Below are positions 51,601-64,000 of a stretch of 64,000 nt of DNA, in pieces. The notes under the pieces are model-generated. The model did no database searches. It was not told where the DNA came from and saw only the letters and a list, made by a program, of their open reading frames with translations. The position numbers and the translations under genes are program-made. The stretch comes from Ariolimax columbianus. Its lineage: Eukaryota; Mollusca; Gastropoda; Stylommatophora; Arionidae. Where the stretch lies: positions 28,066,411 to 28,130,410 of the forward strand of contig JAVGWX010000025.1 in the NCBI GenBank assembly GCA_036924085.1, given 5' to 3'. Positions within the stretch are counted from its first letter, which is position 1; each line of letters opens with the position of its first letter.

Positions 51601-54600
51601 TAACAAGCAGAGTTATTCGGCTGGAAAGACAGGCGATAAGTGGGAGGACAAAAGTCAACTACAAAACCAGCTAAGAGAACTAACAAGCAGAGTTATTCGG
51701 CTGGAAAGACAGGCGATAAGTGGGAGGACAAAAGTCAACTACAAAACCAGCTAAGAGAACTAACAAGCAGAGTTATTCGGCTGGAAAGACAGGCGATAAG
51801 TGGGAGGACAAAAGTCAACTACAAAACCAGCTAAGAGAACTAACAAGCAGAGTTATTCGGCTGGAAAGACAGGCGATAAGTGGGAGGACAAAAGTCAACT
51901 ACAAAACCAGCTAAGAGAACTAACAAGCAGAGTTATTCGGCTGGAAAGACAGGCGATAAGTGGGAGGACAAAAGTCAACTACAAAACCAGCTAAGAGAAC
52001 TAACAAGCAGAGTTATTCGGCTGGAAAGACAGGCGATAAGTGGGAGGACAAAAGTCAACTACAAAACCAGCTAAGAGAACTAACAAGCAGAGTTATTCGG
52101 CTGGAAAGACAGGCGATAAGTGGGAGGACAAAAGTCAACTACAAAACCAGCTAAGAGAACTAACAAGCAGAGTTATTCGGCTGGAAAGACAGGCGATAAG
52201 TGGGAGGACAAAAGTCAACTACAAAACCAGCTAAGAGAACTAACAAGCAGAGTTATTCGGCTGGAAAGACAGGCGATAAGTGGGAGGACAAAAGTCAACT
52301 ACAAAACCAGCTAAGAGAACTAACAAGCAGAGTTATTCGGCTGGAAAGACAGGCGATAAGTGGGAGGACAAAAGTCAACTACAAAACCAGCTAAGAGAAC
52401 TAACAAGCAGAGTTATTCGGCTGGAAAGACAGGCGATAAGTGGGAGGACAAAAGTCAACTACAAAACCAGCTAAGAGAACTAACAAGCAGAGTTATTCGG
52501 CTGGAAAGACAGGCGATAAGTGGGAGGACAAAAGTCAACTACAAAACCAGCTAAGAGAACTAACAAGCAGAGTTATTCGGCTGGAAAGACAGGCGATAAG
52601 TGGGAGGACAAAAGTCAACTACAAAACCAGCTAAGAGAACTAACAAGCAGAGTTATTCGGCTGGAAAGACAGGCGATAAGTGGGAGGACAAAAGTCAACT
52701 ACAAAACCAGCTAAGAGAACTAACAAGCAGAGTTATTCGGCTGGAAAGACAGGCGATAAGTGGGAGGACAAAAGTCAACTACAAAACCAGCTAAGAGAAC
52801 TAACAAGCAGAGTTATTCGGCTGGAAAGACAGGCGATAAGTGGGAGGACAAAAGTCAACTACAAAACCAGCTAAGAGAACTAACAAGCAGAGTTATTCGG
52901 CTGGAAAGACAGGCGATAAGTGGGAGGACAAAAGTCAACTACAAAACCAGCTAAGAGAACTAACAAGCAGAGTTATTCGGCTGGAAAGACAGGCGATAAG
53001 TGGGAGGACAAAAGTCAACTACAAAACCAGCTAAGAGAACTAACAAGCAGAGTTATTCGGCTGGAAAGACAGGCGATAAGTGGGAGGACAAAAGTCAACT
53101 ACAAAACCAGCTAAGAGAACTAACAAGCAGAGTTATTCGGCTGGAAAGACAGGCGATAAGTGGGAGGACAAAAGTCAACTACAAAACCAGCTAAGAGAAC
53201 TAACAAGCAGAGTTATTCGGCTGGAAAGACAGGCGATAAGTGGGAGGACAAAAGTCAACTACAAAACCAGCTAAGAGAACTAACAAGCAGAGTTATTCGG
53301 CTGGAAAGACAGGCGATAAGTGGGAGGACAAAAGTCAACTACAAAACCAGCTAAGAGAACTAACAAGCAGAGTTATTCGGCTGGAAAGACAGGCGATAAG
53401 TGGGAGGACAAAAGTCAACTACAAAACCAGCTAAGAGAACTAACAAGCAGAGTTATTCGGCTGGAAAGACAGGCGATAAGTGGGAGGACAAAAGTCAACT
53501 ACAAAACCAGCTAAGAGAACTAACAAGCAGAGTTATTCGGCTGGAAAGACAGGCGATAAGTGGGAGGACAAAAGTCAACTACAAAACCAGCTAAGAGAAC
53601 TAACAAGCAGAGTTATTCGGCTGGAAAGACAGGCGATAAGTGGGAGGACAAAAGTCAACTACAAAACCAGCTAAGAGAACTAACAAGCAGAGTTATTCGG
53701 CTGGAAAGACAGGCGATAAGTGGGAGGACAAAAGTCAACTACAAAACCAGCTAAGAGAACTAACAAGCAGAGTTATTCGGCTGGAAAGACAGGCGATAAG
53801 TGGGAGGACAAAAGTCAACTACAAAACCAGCTAAGAGAACTAACAAGCAGAGTTATTCGGCTGGAAAGACAGGCGATAAGTGGGAGGACAAAAGTCAACT
53901 ACAAAACCAGCTAAGAGAACTAACAAGCAGAGTTATTCGGCTGGAAAGACAGGCGATAAGTGGGAGGACAAAAGTCAACTACAAAACCAGCTAAGAGAAC
54001 TAACAAGCAGAGTTATTCGGCTGGAAAGACAGGCGATAAGTGGGAGGACAAAAGTCAACTACAAAACCAGCTAAGAGAACTAACAAGCAGAGTTATTCGG
54101 CTGGAAAGACAGGCGATAAGTGGGAGGACAAAAGTCAACTACAAAACCAGCTAAGAGAACTAACAAGCAGAGTTATTCGGCTGGAAAGACAGGCGATAAG
54201 TGGGAGGACAAAAGTCAACTACAAAACCAGCTAAGAGAACTAACAAGCAGAGTTATTCGGCTGGAAAGACAGGCGATAAGTGGGAGGACAAAAGTCAACT
54301 ACAAAACCAGCTAAGAGAACTAACAAGCAGAGTTATTCGGCTGGAAAGACAGGCGATAAGTGGGAGGACAAAAGTCAACTACAAAACCAGCTAAGAGAAC
54401 TAACAAGCAGAGTTATTCGGCTGGAAAGACAGGCGATAAGTGGGAGGACAAAAGTCAACTACAAAACCAGCTAAGAGAACTAACAAGCAGAGTTATTCGG
54501 CTGGAAAGACAGGCGATAAGTGGGAGGACAAAAGTCAACTACAAAACCAGCTAAGAGAACTAACAAGCAGAGTTATTCGGCTGGAAAGACAGGCGATAAG

Positions 54601-57600
54601 TGGGAGGACAAAAGTCAACTACAAAACCAGCTAAGAGAACTAACAAGCAGAGTTATTCGGCTGGAAAGACAGGCGATAAGTGGGAGGACAAAAGTCAACT
54701 ACAAAACCAGCTAAGAGAACTAACAAGCAGAGTTATTCGGCTGGAAAGACAGGCGATAAGTGGGAGGACAAAAGTCAACTACAAAACCAGCTAAGAGAAC
54801 TAACAAGCAGAGTTATTCGGCTGGAAAGACAGGCGATAAGTGGGAGGACAAAAGTCAACTACAAAACCAGCTAAGAGAACTAACAAGCAGAGTTATTCGG
54901 CTGGAAAGACAGGCGATAAGTGGGAGGACAAAAGTCAACTACAAAACCAGCTAAGAGAACTAACAAGCAGAGTTATTCGGCTGGAAAGACAGGCGATAAG
55001 TGGGAGGACAAAAGTCAACTACAAAACCAGCTAAGAGAACTAACAAGCAGAGTTATTCGGCTGGAAAGACAGGCGATAAGTGGGAGGACAAAAGTCAACT
55101 ACAAAACCAGCTAAGAGAACTAACAAGCAGAGTTATTCGGCTGGAAAGACAGGCGATAAGTGGGAGGACAAAAGTCAACTACAAAACCAGCTAAGAGAAC
55201 TAACAAGCAGAGTTATTCGGCTGGAAAGACAGGCGATAAGTGGGAGGACAAAAGTCAACTACAAAACCAGCTAAGAGAACTAACAAGCAGAGTTATTCGG
55301 CTGGAAAGACAGGCGATAAGTGGGAGGACAAAAGTCAACTACAAAACCAGCTAAGAGAACTAACAAGCAGAGTTATTCGGCTGGAAAGACAGGCGATAAG
55401 TGGGAGGACAAAAGTCAACTACAAAACCAGCTAAGAGAACTAACAAGCAGAGTTATTCGGCTGGAAAGACAGGCGATAAGTGGGAGGACAAAAGTCAACT
55501 ACAAAACCAGCTAAGAGAACTAACAAGCAGAGTTATTCGGCTGGAAAGACAGGCGATAAGTGGGAGGACAGAAGTCAACTACAAAACCAGCTAAGAGAAC
55601 TAACAAGCAGAGTTATTCGGCTGGAAAGACAGGCGATAAGTGGGAGGACAAAAGTCAACTACAAAACCAGCTAAGAGAACTAACAAGCAGAGTTATTCGG
55701 CTGGAAAGACAGGCGATAAGTGGGAGGACAAAAGTCAACTACAAAACCAGCTAAGAGAACTAACAAGCAGAGTTATTCGGCTGGAAAGACAGGCGATAAG
55801 TGGGAGGACAAAAGTCAACTACAAAACCAGCTAAGAGAACTAACAAGCAGAGTTATTCGGCTGGAAAGACAGGCGATAAGTGGGAGGACAAAAGTCAACT
55901 ACAAAACCAGCTAAGAGAACTAACAAGCAGAGTTATTCGGCTGGAAAGACAGGCGATAAGTGGGAGGACAAAAGTCAACTACAAAACCAGCTAAGAGAAC
56001 TAACAAGCAGAGTTATTCGGCTGGAAAGACAGGCGATAAGTGGGAGGACAAAAGTCAACTACAAAACCAGCTAAGAGAACTAACAAGCAGAGTTATTCGG
56101 CTGGAAAGACAGGCGATAAGTGGGAGGACAAAAGTCAACTACAAAACCAGCTAAGAGAACTAACAAGCAGAGTTATTCGGCTGGAAAGACAGGCGATAAG
56201 TGGGAGGACAAAAGTCAACTACAAAACCAGCTAAGAGAACTAACAAGCAGAGTTATTCGGCTGGAAAGACAGGCGATAAGTGGGAGGACAAAAGTCAACT
56301 ACAAAACCAGCTAAGAGAACTAACAAGCAGAGTTATTCGGCTGGAAAGACAGGCGATAAGTGGGAGGACAAAAGTCAACTACAAAACCAGCTAAGAGAAC
56401 TAACAAGCAGAGTTATTCGGCTGGAAAGACAGGCGATAAGTGGGAGGACAAAAGTCAACTACAAAACCAGCTAAGAGAACTAACAAGCAGAGTTATTCGG
56501 CTGGAAAGACAGGCGATAAGTGGGAGGACAAAAGTCAACTACAAAACCAGCTAAGAGAACTAACAAGCAGAGTTATTCGGCTGGAAAGACAGGCGATAAG
56601 TGGGAGGACAAAAGTCAACTACAAAACCAGCTAAGAGAACTAACAAGCAGAGTTATTCGGCTGGAAAGACAGGCGATAAGTGGGAGGACAAAAGTCAACT
56701 ACAAAACCAGCTAAGAGAACTAACAAGCAGAGTTATTCGGCTGGAAAGACAGGCGATAAGTGGGAGGACAAAAGTCAACTACAAAACCAGCTAAGAGAAC
56801 TAACAAGCAGAGTTATTCGGCTGGAAAGACAGGCGATAAGTGGGAGGACAAAAGTCAACTACAAAACCAGCTAAGAGAACTAACAAGCAGAGTTATTCGG
56901 CTGGAAAGACAGGCGATAAGTGGGAGGACAAAAGTCAACTACAAAACCAGCTAAGAGAACTAACAAGCAGAGTTATTCGGCTGGAAAGACAGGCGATAAG
57001 TGGGAGGACAAAAGTCAACTACAAAACCAGCTAAGAGAACTAACAAGCAGAGTTATTCGGCTGGAAAGACAGGCGATAAGTGGGAGGACAAAAGTCAACT
57101 ACAAAACCAGCTAAGAGAACTAACAAGCAGAGTTATTCGGCTGGAAAGACAGGCGATAAGTGGGAGGACAAAAGTCAACTACAAAACCAGCTAAGAGAAC
57201 TAACAAGCAGAGTTATTCGGCTGGAAAGACAGGCGATAAGTGGGAGGACAAAAGTCAACTACAAAACCAGCTAAGAGAACTAACAAGCAGAGTTATTCGG
57301 CTGGAAAGACAGGCGATAAGTGGGAGGACAAAAGTCAACTACAAAACCAGCTAAGAGAACTAACAAGCAGAGTTATTCGGCTGGAAAGACAGGCGATAAG
57401 TGGGAGGACAAAAGTCAACTACAAAACCAGCTAAGAGAACTAACAAGCAGAGTTATTCGGCTGGAAAGACAGGCGATAAGTGGGAGGACAAAAGTCAACT
57501 ACAAAACCAGCTAAGAGAACTAACAAGCAGAGTTATTCGGCTGGAAAGACAGGCGATAAGTGGGAGGACAAAAGTCAACTACAAAACCAGCTAAGAGAAC

Positions 57601-60600
57601 TAACAAGCAGAGTTATTCGGCTGGAAAGACAGGCGATAAGTGGGAGGACAAAAGTCAACTACAAAACCAGCTAAGAGAACTAACAAGCAGAGTTATTCGG
57701 CTGGAAAGACAGGCGATAAGTGGGAGGACAAAAGTCAACTACAAAACCAGCTAAGAGAACTAACAAGCAGAGTTATTCGGCTGGAAAGACAGGCGATAAG
57801 TGGGAGGACAAAAGTCAACTACAAAACCAGCTAAGAGAACTAACAAGCAGAGTTATTCGGCTGGAAAGACAGGCGATAAGTGGGAGGACAAAAGTCAACT
57901 ACAAAACCAGCTAAGAGAACTAACAAGCAGAGTTATTCGGCTGGAAAGACAGGCGATAAGTGGGAGGACAAAAGTCAACTACAAAACCAGCTAAGAGAAC
58001 TAACAAGCAGAGTTATTCGGCTGGAAAGACAGGCGATAAGTGGGAGGACAAAAGTCAACTACAAAACCAGCTAAGAGAACTAACAAGCAGAGTTATTCGG
58101 CTGGAAAGACAGGCGATAAGTGGGAGGACAAAAGTCAACTACAAAACCAGCTAAGAGAACTAACAAGCAGAGTTATTCGGCTGGAAAGACAGGCGATAAG
58201 TGGGAGGACAAAAGTCAACTACAAAACCAGCTAAGAGAACTAACAAGCAGAGTTATTCGGCTGGAAAGACAGGCGATAAGTGGGAGGACAAAAGTCAACT
58301 ACAAAACCAGCTAAGAGAACTAACAAGCAGAGTTATTCGGCTGGAAAGACAGGCGATAAGTGGGAGGACAAAAGTCAACTACAAAACCAGCTAAGAGAAC
58401 TAACAAGCAGAGTTATTCGGCTGGAAAGACAGGCGATAAGTGGGAGGACAAAAGTCAACTACAAAACCAGCTAAGAGAACTAACAAGCAGAGTTATTCGG
58501 CTGGAAAGACAGGCGATAAGTGGGAGGACAAAAGTCAACTACAAAACCAGCTAAGAGAACTAACAAGCAGAGTTATTCGGCTGGAAAGACAGGCGATAAG
58601 TGGGAGGACAAAAGTCAACTACAAAACCAGCTAAGAGAACTAACAAGCAGAGTTATTCGGCTGGAAAGACAGGCGATAAGTGGGAGGACAAAAGTCAACT
58701 ACAAAACCAGCTAAGAGAACTAACAAGCAGAGTTATTCGGCTGGAAAGACAGGCGATAAGTGGGAGGACAAAAGTCAACTACAAAACCAGCTAAGAGAAC
58801 TAACAAGCAGAGTTATTCGGCTGGAAAGACAGGCGATAAGTGGGAGGACAAAAGTCAACTACAAAACCAGCTAAGAGAACTAACAAGCAGAGTTATTCGG
58901 CTGGAAAGACAGGCGATAAGTGGGAGGACAAAAGTCAACTACAAAACCAGCTAAGAGAACTAACAAGCAGAGTTATTCGGCTGGAAAGACAGGCGATAAG
59001 TGGGAGGACAAAAGTCAACTACAAAACCAGCTAAGAGAACTAACAAGCAGAGTTATTCGGCTGGAAAGACAGGCGATAAGTGGGAGGACAAAAGTCAACT
59101 ACAAAACCAGCTAAGAGAACTAACAAGCAGAGTTATTCGGCTGGAAAGACAGGCGATAAGTGGGAGGACAAAAGTCAACTACAAAACCAGCTAAGAGAAC
59201 TAACAAGCAGAGTTATTCGGCTGGAAAGACAGGCGATAAGTGGGAGGACAAAAGTCAACTACAAAACCAGCTAAGAGAACTAACAAGCAGAGTTATTCGG
59301 CTGGAAAGACAGGCGATAAGTGGGAGGACAAAAGTCAACTACAAAACCAGCTAAGAGAACTAACAAGCAGAGTTATTCGGCTGGAAAGACAGGCGATAAG
59401 TGGGAGGACAAAAGTCAACTACAAAACCAGCTAAGAGAACTAACAAGCAGAGTTATTCGGCTGGAAAGACAGGCGATAAGTGGGAGGACAAAAGTCAACT
59501 ACAAAACCAGCTAAGAGAACTAACAAGCAGAGTTATTCGGCTGGAAAGACAGGCGATAAGTGGGAGGACAAAAGTCAACTACAAAACCAGCTAAGAGAAC
59601 TAACAAGCAGAGTTATTCGGCTGGAAAGACAGGCGATAAGTGGGAGGACAAAAGTCAACTACAAAACCAGCTAAGAGAACTAACAAGCAGAGTTATTCGG
59701 CTGGAAAGACAGGCGATAAGTGGGAGGACAAAAGTCAACTACAAAACCAGCTAAGAGAACTAACAAGCAGAGTTATTCGGCTGGAAAGACAGGCGATAAG
59801 TGGGAGGACAAAAGTCAACTACAAAACCAGCTAAGAGAACTAACAAGCAGAGTTATTCGGCTGGAAAGACAGGCGATAAGTGGGAGGACAAAAGTCAACT
59901 ACAAAACCAGCTAAGAGAACTAACAAGCAGAGTTATTCGGCTGGAAAGACAGGCGATAAGTGGGAGGACAAAAGTCAACTACAAAACCAGCTAAGAGAAC
60001 TAACAAGCAGAGTTATTCGGCTGGAAAGACAGGCGATAAGTGGGAGGACAAAAGTCAACTACAAAACCAGCTAAGAGAACTAACAAGCAGAGTTATTCGG
60101 CTGGAAAGACAGGCGATAAGTGGGAGGACAAAAGTCAACTACAAAACCAGCTAAGAGAACTAACAAGCAGAGTTATTCGGCTGGAAAGACAGGCGATAAG
60201 TGGGAGGACAAAAGTCAACTACAAAACCAGCTAAGAGAACTAACAAGCAGAGTTATTCGGCTGGAAAGACAGGCGATAAGTGGGAGGACAAAAGTCAACT
60301 ACAAAACCAGCTAAGAGAACTAACAAGCAGAGTTATTCGGCTGGAAAGACAGGCGATAAGTGGGAGGACAAAAGTCAACTACAAAACCAGCTAAGAGAAC
60401 TAACAAGCAGAGTTATTCGGCTGGAAAGACAGGCGATAAGTGGGAGGACAAAAGTCAACTACAAAACCAGCTAAGAGAACTAACAAGCAGAGTTATTCGG
60501 CTGGAAAGACAGGCGATAAGTGGGAGGACAAAAGTCAACTACAAAACCAGCTAAGAGAACTAACAAGCAGAGTTATTCGGCTGGAAAGACAGGCGATAAG

Positions 60601-63600
60601 TGGGAGGACAAAAGTCAACTACAAAACCAGCTAAGAGAACTAACAAGCAGAGTTATTCGGCTGGAAAGACAGGCGATAAGTGGGAGGACAAAAGTCAACT
60701 ACAAAACCAGCTAAGAGAACTAACAAGCAGAGTTATTCGGCTGGAAAGACAGGCGATAAGTGGGAGGACAAAAGTCAACTACAAAACCAGCTAAGAGAAC
60801 TAACAAGCAGAGTTATTCGGCTGGAAAGACAGGCGATAAGTGGGAGGACAAAAGTCAACTACAAAACCAGCTAAGAGAACTAACAAGCAGAGTTATTCGG
60901 CTGGAAAGACAGGCGATAAGTGGGAGGACAAAAGTCAACTACAAAACCAGCTAAGAGAACTAACAAGCAGAGTTATTCGGCTGGAAAGACAGGCGATAAG
61001 TGGGAGGACAAAAGTCAACTACAAAACCAGCTAAGAGAACTAACAAGCAGAGTTATTCGGCTGGAAAGACAGGCGATAAGTGGGAGGACAAAAGTCAACT
61101 ACAAAACCAGCTAAGAGAACTAACAAGCAGAGTTATTCGGCTGGAAAGACAGGCGATAAGTGGGAGGACAAAAGTCAACTACAAAACCAGCTAAGAGAAC
61201 TAACAAGCAGAGTTATTCGGCTGGAAAGACAGGCGATAAGTGGGAGGACAAAAGTCAACTACAAAACCAGCTAAGAGAACTAACAAGCAGAGTTATTCGG
61301 CTGGAAAGACAGGCGATAAGTGGGAGGACAAAAGTCAACTACAAAACCAGCTAAGAGAACTAACAAGCAGAGTTATTCGGCTGGAAAGACAGGCGATAAG
61401 TGGGAGGACAAAAGTCAACTACAAAACCAGCTAAGAGAACTAACAAGCAGAGTTATTCGGCTGGAAAGACAGGCGATAAGTGGGAGGACAAAAGTCAACT
61501 ACAAAACCAGCTAAGAGAACTAACAAGCAGAGTTATTCGGCTGGAAAGACAGGCGATAAGTGGGAGGACAAAAGTCAACTACAAAACCAGCTAAGAGAAC
61601 TAACAAGCAGAGTTATTCGGCTGGAAAGACAGGCGATAAGTGGGAGGACAAAAGTCAACTACAAAACCAGCTAAGAGAACTAACAAGCAGAGTTATTCGG
61701 CTGGAAAGACAGGCGATAAGTGGGAGGACAAAAGTCAACTACAAAACCAGCTAAGAGAACTAACAAGCAGAGTTATTCGGCTGGAAAGACAGGCGATAAG
61801 TGGGAGGACAAAAGTCAACTACAAAACCAGCTAAGAGAACTAACAAGCAGAGTTATTCGGCTGGAAAGACAGGCGATAAGTGGGAGGACAAAAGTCAACT
61901 ACAAAACCAGCTAAGAGAACTAACAAGCAGAGTTATTCGGCTGGAAAGACAGGCGATAAGTGGGAGGACAAAAGTCAACTACAAAACCAGCTAAGAGAAC
62001 TAACAAGCAGAGTTATTCGGCTGGAAAGACAGGCGATAAGTGGGAGGACAAAAGTCAACTACAAAACCAGCTAAGAGAACTAACAAGCAGAGTTATTCGG
62101 CTGGACAGACAGGCGATAAGTGGGAGGACAAAAGTCAACTACAAAACCAGCTAAGAGAACTAACAAGCAGAGTTATTCGGCTGGAAAGACAGGCGATAAG
62201 TGGGAGGACAAAAGTCAACTACAAAACCAGCTAAGAGAACTAACAAGCAGAGTTATTCGGCTGGAAAGACAGGCGATAAGTGGGAGGACAAAAGTCAACT
62301 ACAAAACCAGCTAAGAGAACTAACAAGCAGAGTTATTCGGCTGGAAAGACAGGCGATAAGTGGGAGGACAAAAGTCAACTACAAAACCAGCTAAGAGAAC
62401 TAACAAGCAGAGTTATTCGGCTGGAAAGACAGGCGATAAGTGGGAGGACAAAAGTCAACTACAAAACCAGCTAAGAGAACTAACAAGCAGAGTTATTCGG
62501 CTGGAAAGACAGGCGATAAGTGGGAGGACAAAAGTCAACTACAAAACCAGCTAAGAGAACTAACAAGCAGAGTTATTCGGCTGGAAAGACAGGCGATAAG
62601 TGGGAGGACAAAAGTCAACTACAAAACCAGCTAAGAGAACTAACAAGCAGAGTTATTCGGCTGGAAAGACAGGCGATAAGTGGGAGGACAAAAGTCAACT
62701 ACAAAACCAGCTAAGAGAACTAACAAGCAGAGTTATTCGGCTGGAAAGACAGGCGATAAGTGGGAGGACAAAAGTCAACTACAAAACCAGCTAAGAGAAC
62801 TAACAAGCAGAGTTATTCGGCTGGAAAGACAGGCGATAAGTGGGAGGACAAAAGTCAACTACAAAACCAGCTAAGAGAACTAACAAGCAGAGTTATTCGG
62901 CTGGAAAGACAGGCGATAAGTGGGAGGACAAAAGTCAACTACAAAACCAGCTAAGAGAACTAACAAGCAGAGTTATTCGGCTGGAAAGACAGGCGATAAG
63001 TGGGAGGACAAAAGTCAACTACAAAACCAGCTAAGAGAACTAACAAGCAGAGTTATTCGGCTGGAAAGACAGGCGATAAGTGGGAGGACAAAAGTCAACT
63101 ACAAAACCAGCTAAGAGAACTAACAAGCAGAGTTATTCGGCTGGAAAGACAGGCGATAAGTGGGAGGACAAAAGTCAACTACAAAACCAGCTAAGAGAAC
63201 TAACAAGCAGAGTTATTCGGCTGGAAAGACAGGCGATAAGTGGGAGGACAAAAGTCAACTACAAAACCAGCTAAGAGAACTAACAAGCAGAGTTATTCGG
63301 CTGGAAAGACAGGCGATAAGTGGGAGGACAAAAGTCAACTACAAAACCAGCTAAGAGAACTAACAAGCAGAGTTATTCGGCTGGAAAGACAGGCGATAAG
63401 TGGGAGGACAAAAGTCAACTACAAAACCAGCTAAGAGAACTAACAAGCAGAGTTATTCGGCTGGAAAGACAGGCGATAAGTGGGAGGACAAAAGTCAACT
63501 ACAAAACCAGCTAAGAGAACTAACAAGCAGAGTTATTCGGCTGGAAAGACAGGCGATAAGTGGGAGGACAAAAGTCAACTACAAAACCAGCTAAGAGAAC

Positions 63601-64000
63601 TAACAAGCAGAGTTATTCGGCTGGAAAGACAGGCGATAAGTGGGAGGACAAAAGTCAACTACAAAACCAGCTAAGAGAACTAACAAGCAGAGTTATTCGG
63701 CTGGAAAGACAGGCGATAAGTGGGAGGACAAAAGTCAACTACAAAACCAGCTAAGAGAACTAACAAGCAGAGTTATTCGGCTGGAAAGACAGGCGATAAG
63801 TGGGAGGACAAAAGTCAACTACAAAACCAGCTAAGAGAACTAACAAGCAGAGTTATTCGGCTGGAAAGACAGGCGATAAGTGGGAGGACAAAAGTCAACT
63901 ACAAAACCAGCTAAGAGAACTAACAAGCAGAGTTATTCGGCTGGAAAGACAGGCGATAAGTGGGAGGACAAAAGTCAACTACAAAACCAGCTAAGAGAAC
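33542..64000 (+). repeat. 80-bp satellite, about 380 units, continuing past the window
   Basis: Units begin GCGATAAGTGGGAGGACAAA, continue AGTCAACTACAAAACCAGCT, AAGAGAACTAACAAGCAGAG and TTATTCGGCTGGAAAGACAG, and repeat with an 80-bp period from 33542 to the end. The unit is the gag-like coding segment DKWEDKSQ...RLERQ. It contains no ATG on either strand. The 64-codon frames seen in each unit start at GTG, overlap each other and stop at TAA in every second unit, so they are not genes. Variants (GGACAG, CTATAAAA, TTCAACTGG, AAGAAAAC, TGGACAG) cluster between 33.6 and 46.7 kb. To the right of the gap only two variants are seen, at about 55570 and 62105. Confidence 0.98.
49940..50039. other. Assembly gap, 100 N
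   Basis: Exactly 100 N, the usual placeholder for a gap of unknown size, inside the 80-bp array. Single-base indels accumulate just to its left (near 49662, 49840, 49860 and 49925) but not to its right. The true array length is therefore unknown. Confidence 0.97.

Noticed and set aside
33549..63994. Hundreds of 64-codon open frames as a tandem gene family
   Set aside because: They start at GTG, overlap in two frames, contain no ATG and stop because the 80-bp unit shifts frame. They are a consequence of repetition.
33542..64000. CRISPR-like array (regular direct repeats)
   Set aside because: The 80-bp units are joined without unique spacers, and the surroundings are eukaryotic LINEs and an LTR; there are no cas genes.

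Overview
This window is eukaryotic, almost certainly from an invertebrate animal. It has no bacterial gene order. It holds decayed non-LTR retrotransposons of several clades (CR1-like, L2-like, I-like with RNase H, and others), a mariner-type DNA transposon, an LTR retrotransposon end, one spliced host exon and many minisatellite arrays. Two dispersed elements with tandem-repeat cores resemble the modular non-autonomous elements known from bivalves, so a mollusc is possible, but the sequence does not settle the phylum. Assembly: one 100-N gap at 49940-50039.

Layout. 1-11.5 kb: broken LINE 3' ends, mostly minus strand, mixed with arrays of 18, 21, 37, 77/79 and 88 bp. Two I-like LINE fragments sit one behind the other in the same target site of another LINE. 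11.7-14.9 kb: a 61-bp array of about 53 units. 15-22.6 kb: nested LINEs, two of them with clean target-site duplications, an RT/RNase H pseudogene split by a 40-bp array, an L2-like RT pseudogene, and a palindromic mariner remnant with TA duplications. 22.9-24.4 kb: a 16/32-bp array. 24.4-26.5 kb: LINE remnants and unassigned DNA. 26.58-26.82 kb: the only convincing host-gene piece, the last coding exon of an M1-type (ERAP/aminopeptidase N-like) metallopeptidase on the minus strand. 27.2-28.9 kb: two related arrays of about 49-50 bp. 28.9-31.2 kb: more LINEs. 31.47-32.14 kb: a 28-bp array, into which an LTR retrotransposon has inserted.

32.14-64 kb is the main feature. A 930-bp LTR (TGTAACAG...CTGTTACA, TATA box, AATAAA) is followed by a possible primer-binding site and a short gag-like frame with one CCHC zinc knuckle. 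The coiled-coil-like segment after the knuckle is repeated as an 80-bp satellite from 33542 to the window end (about 380 units, at least 30.4 kb). Because 80 is not a multiple of 3 the array cannot extend the protein, and each unit supplies a stop. The left part carries larger duplication blocks (1,680 and 2,720 bp); the right part is nearly invariant.

There is no pathway here. The recurring theme is tandem repeats arising inside or beside transposable-element sequence, including RT/RNase H and gag coding segments. None of the transposon reading frames looks intact, and the short frames inside the arrays are by-products of repetition.
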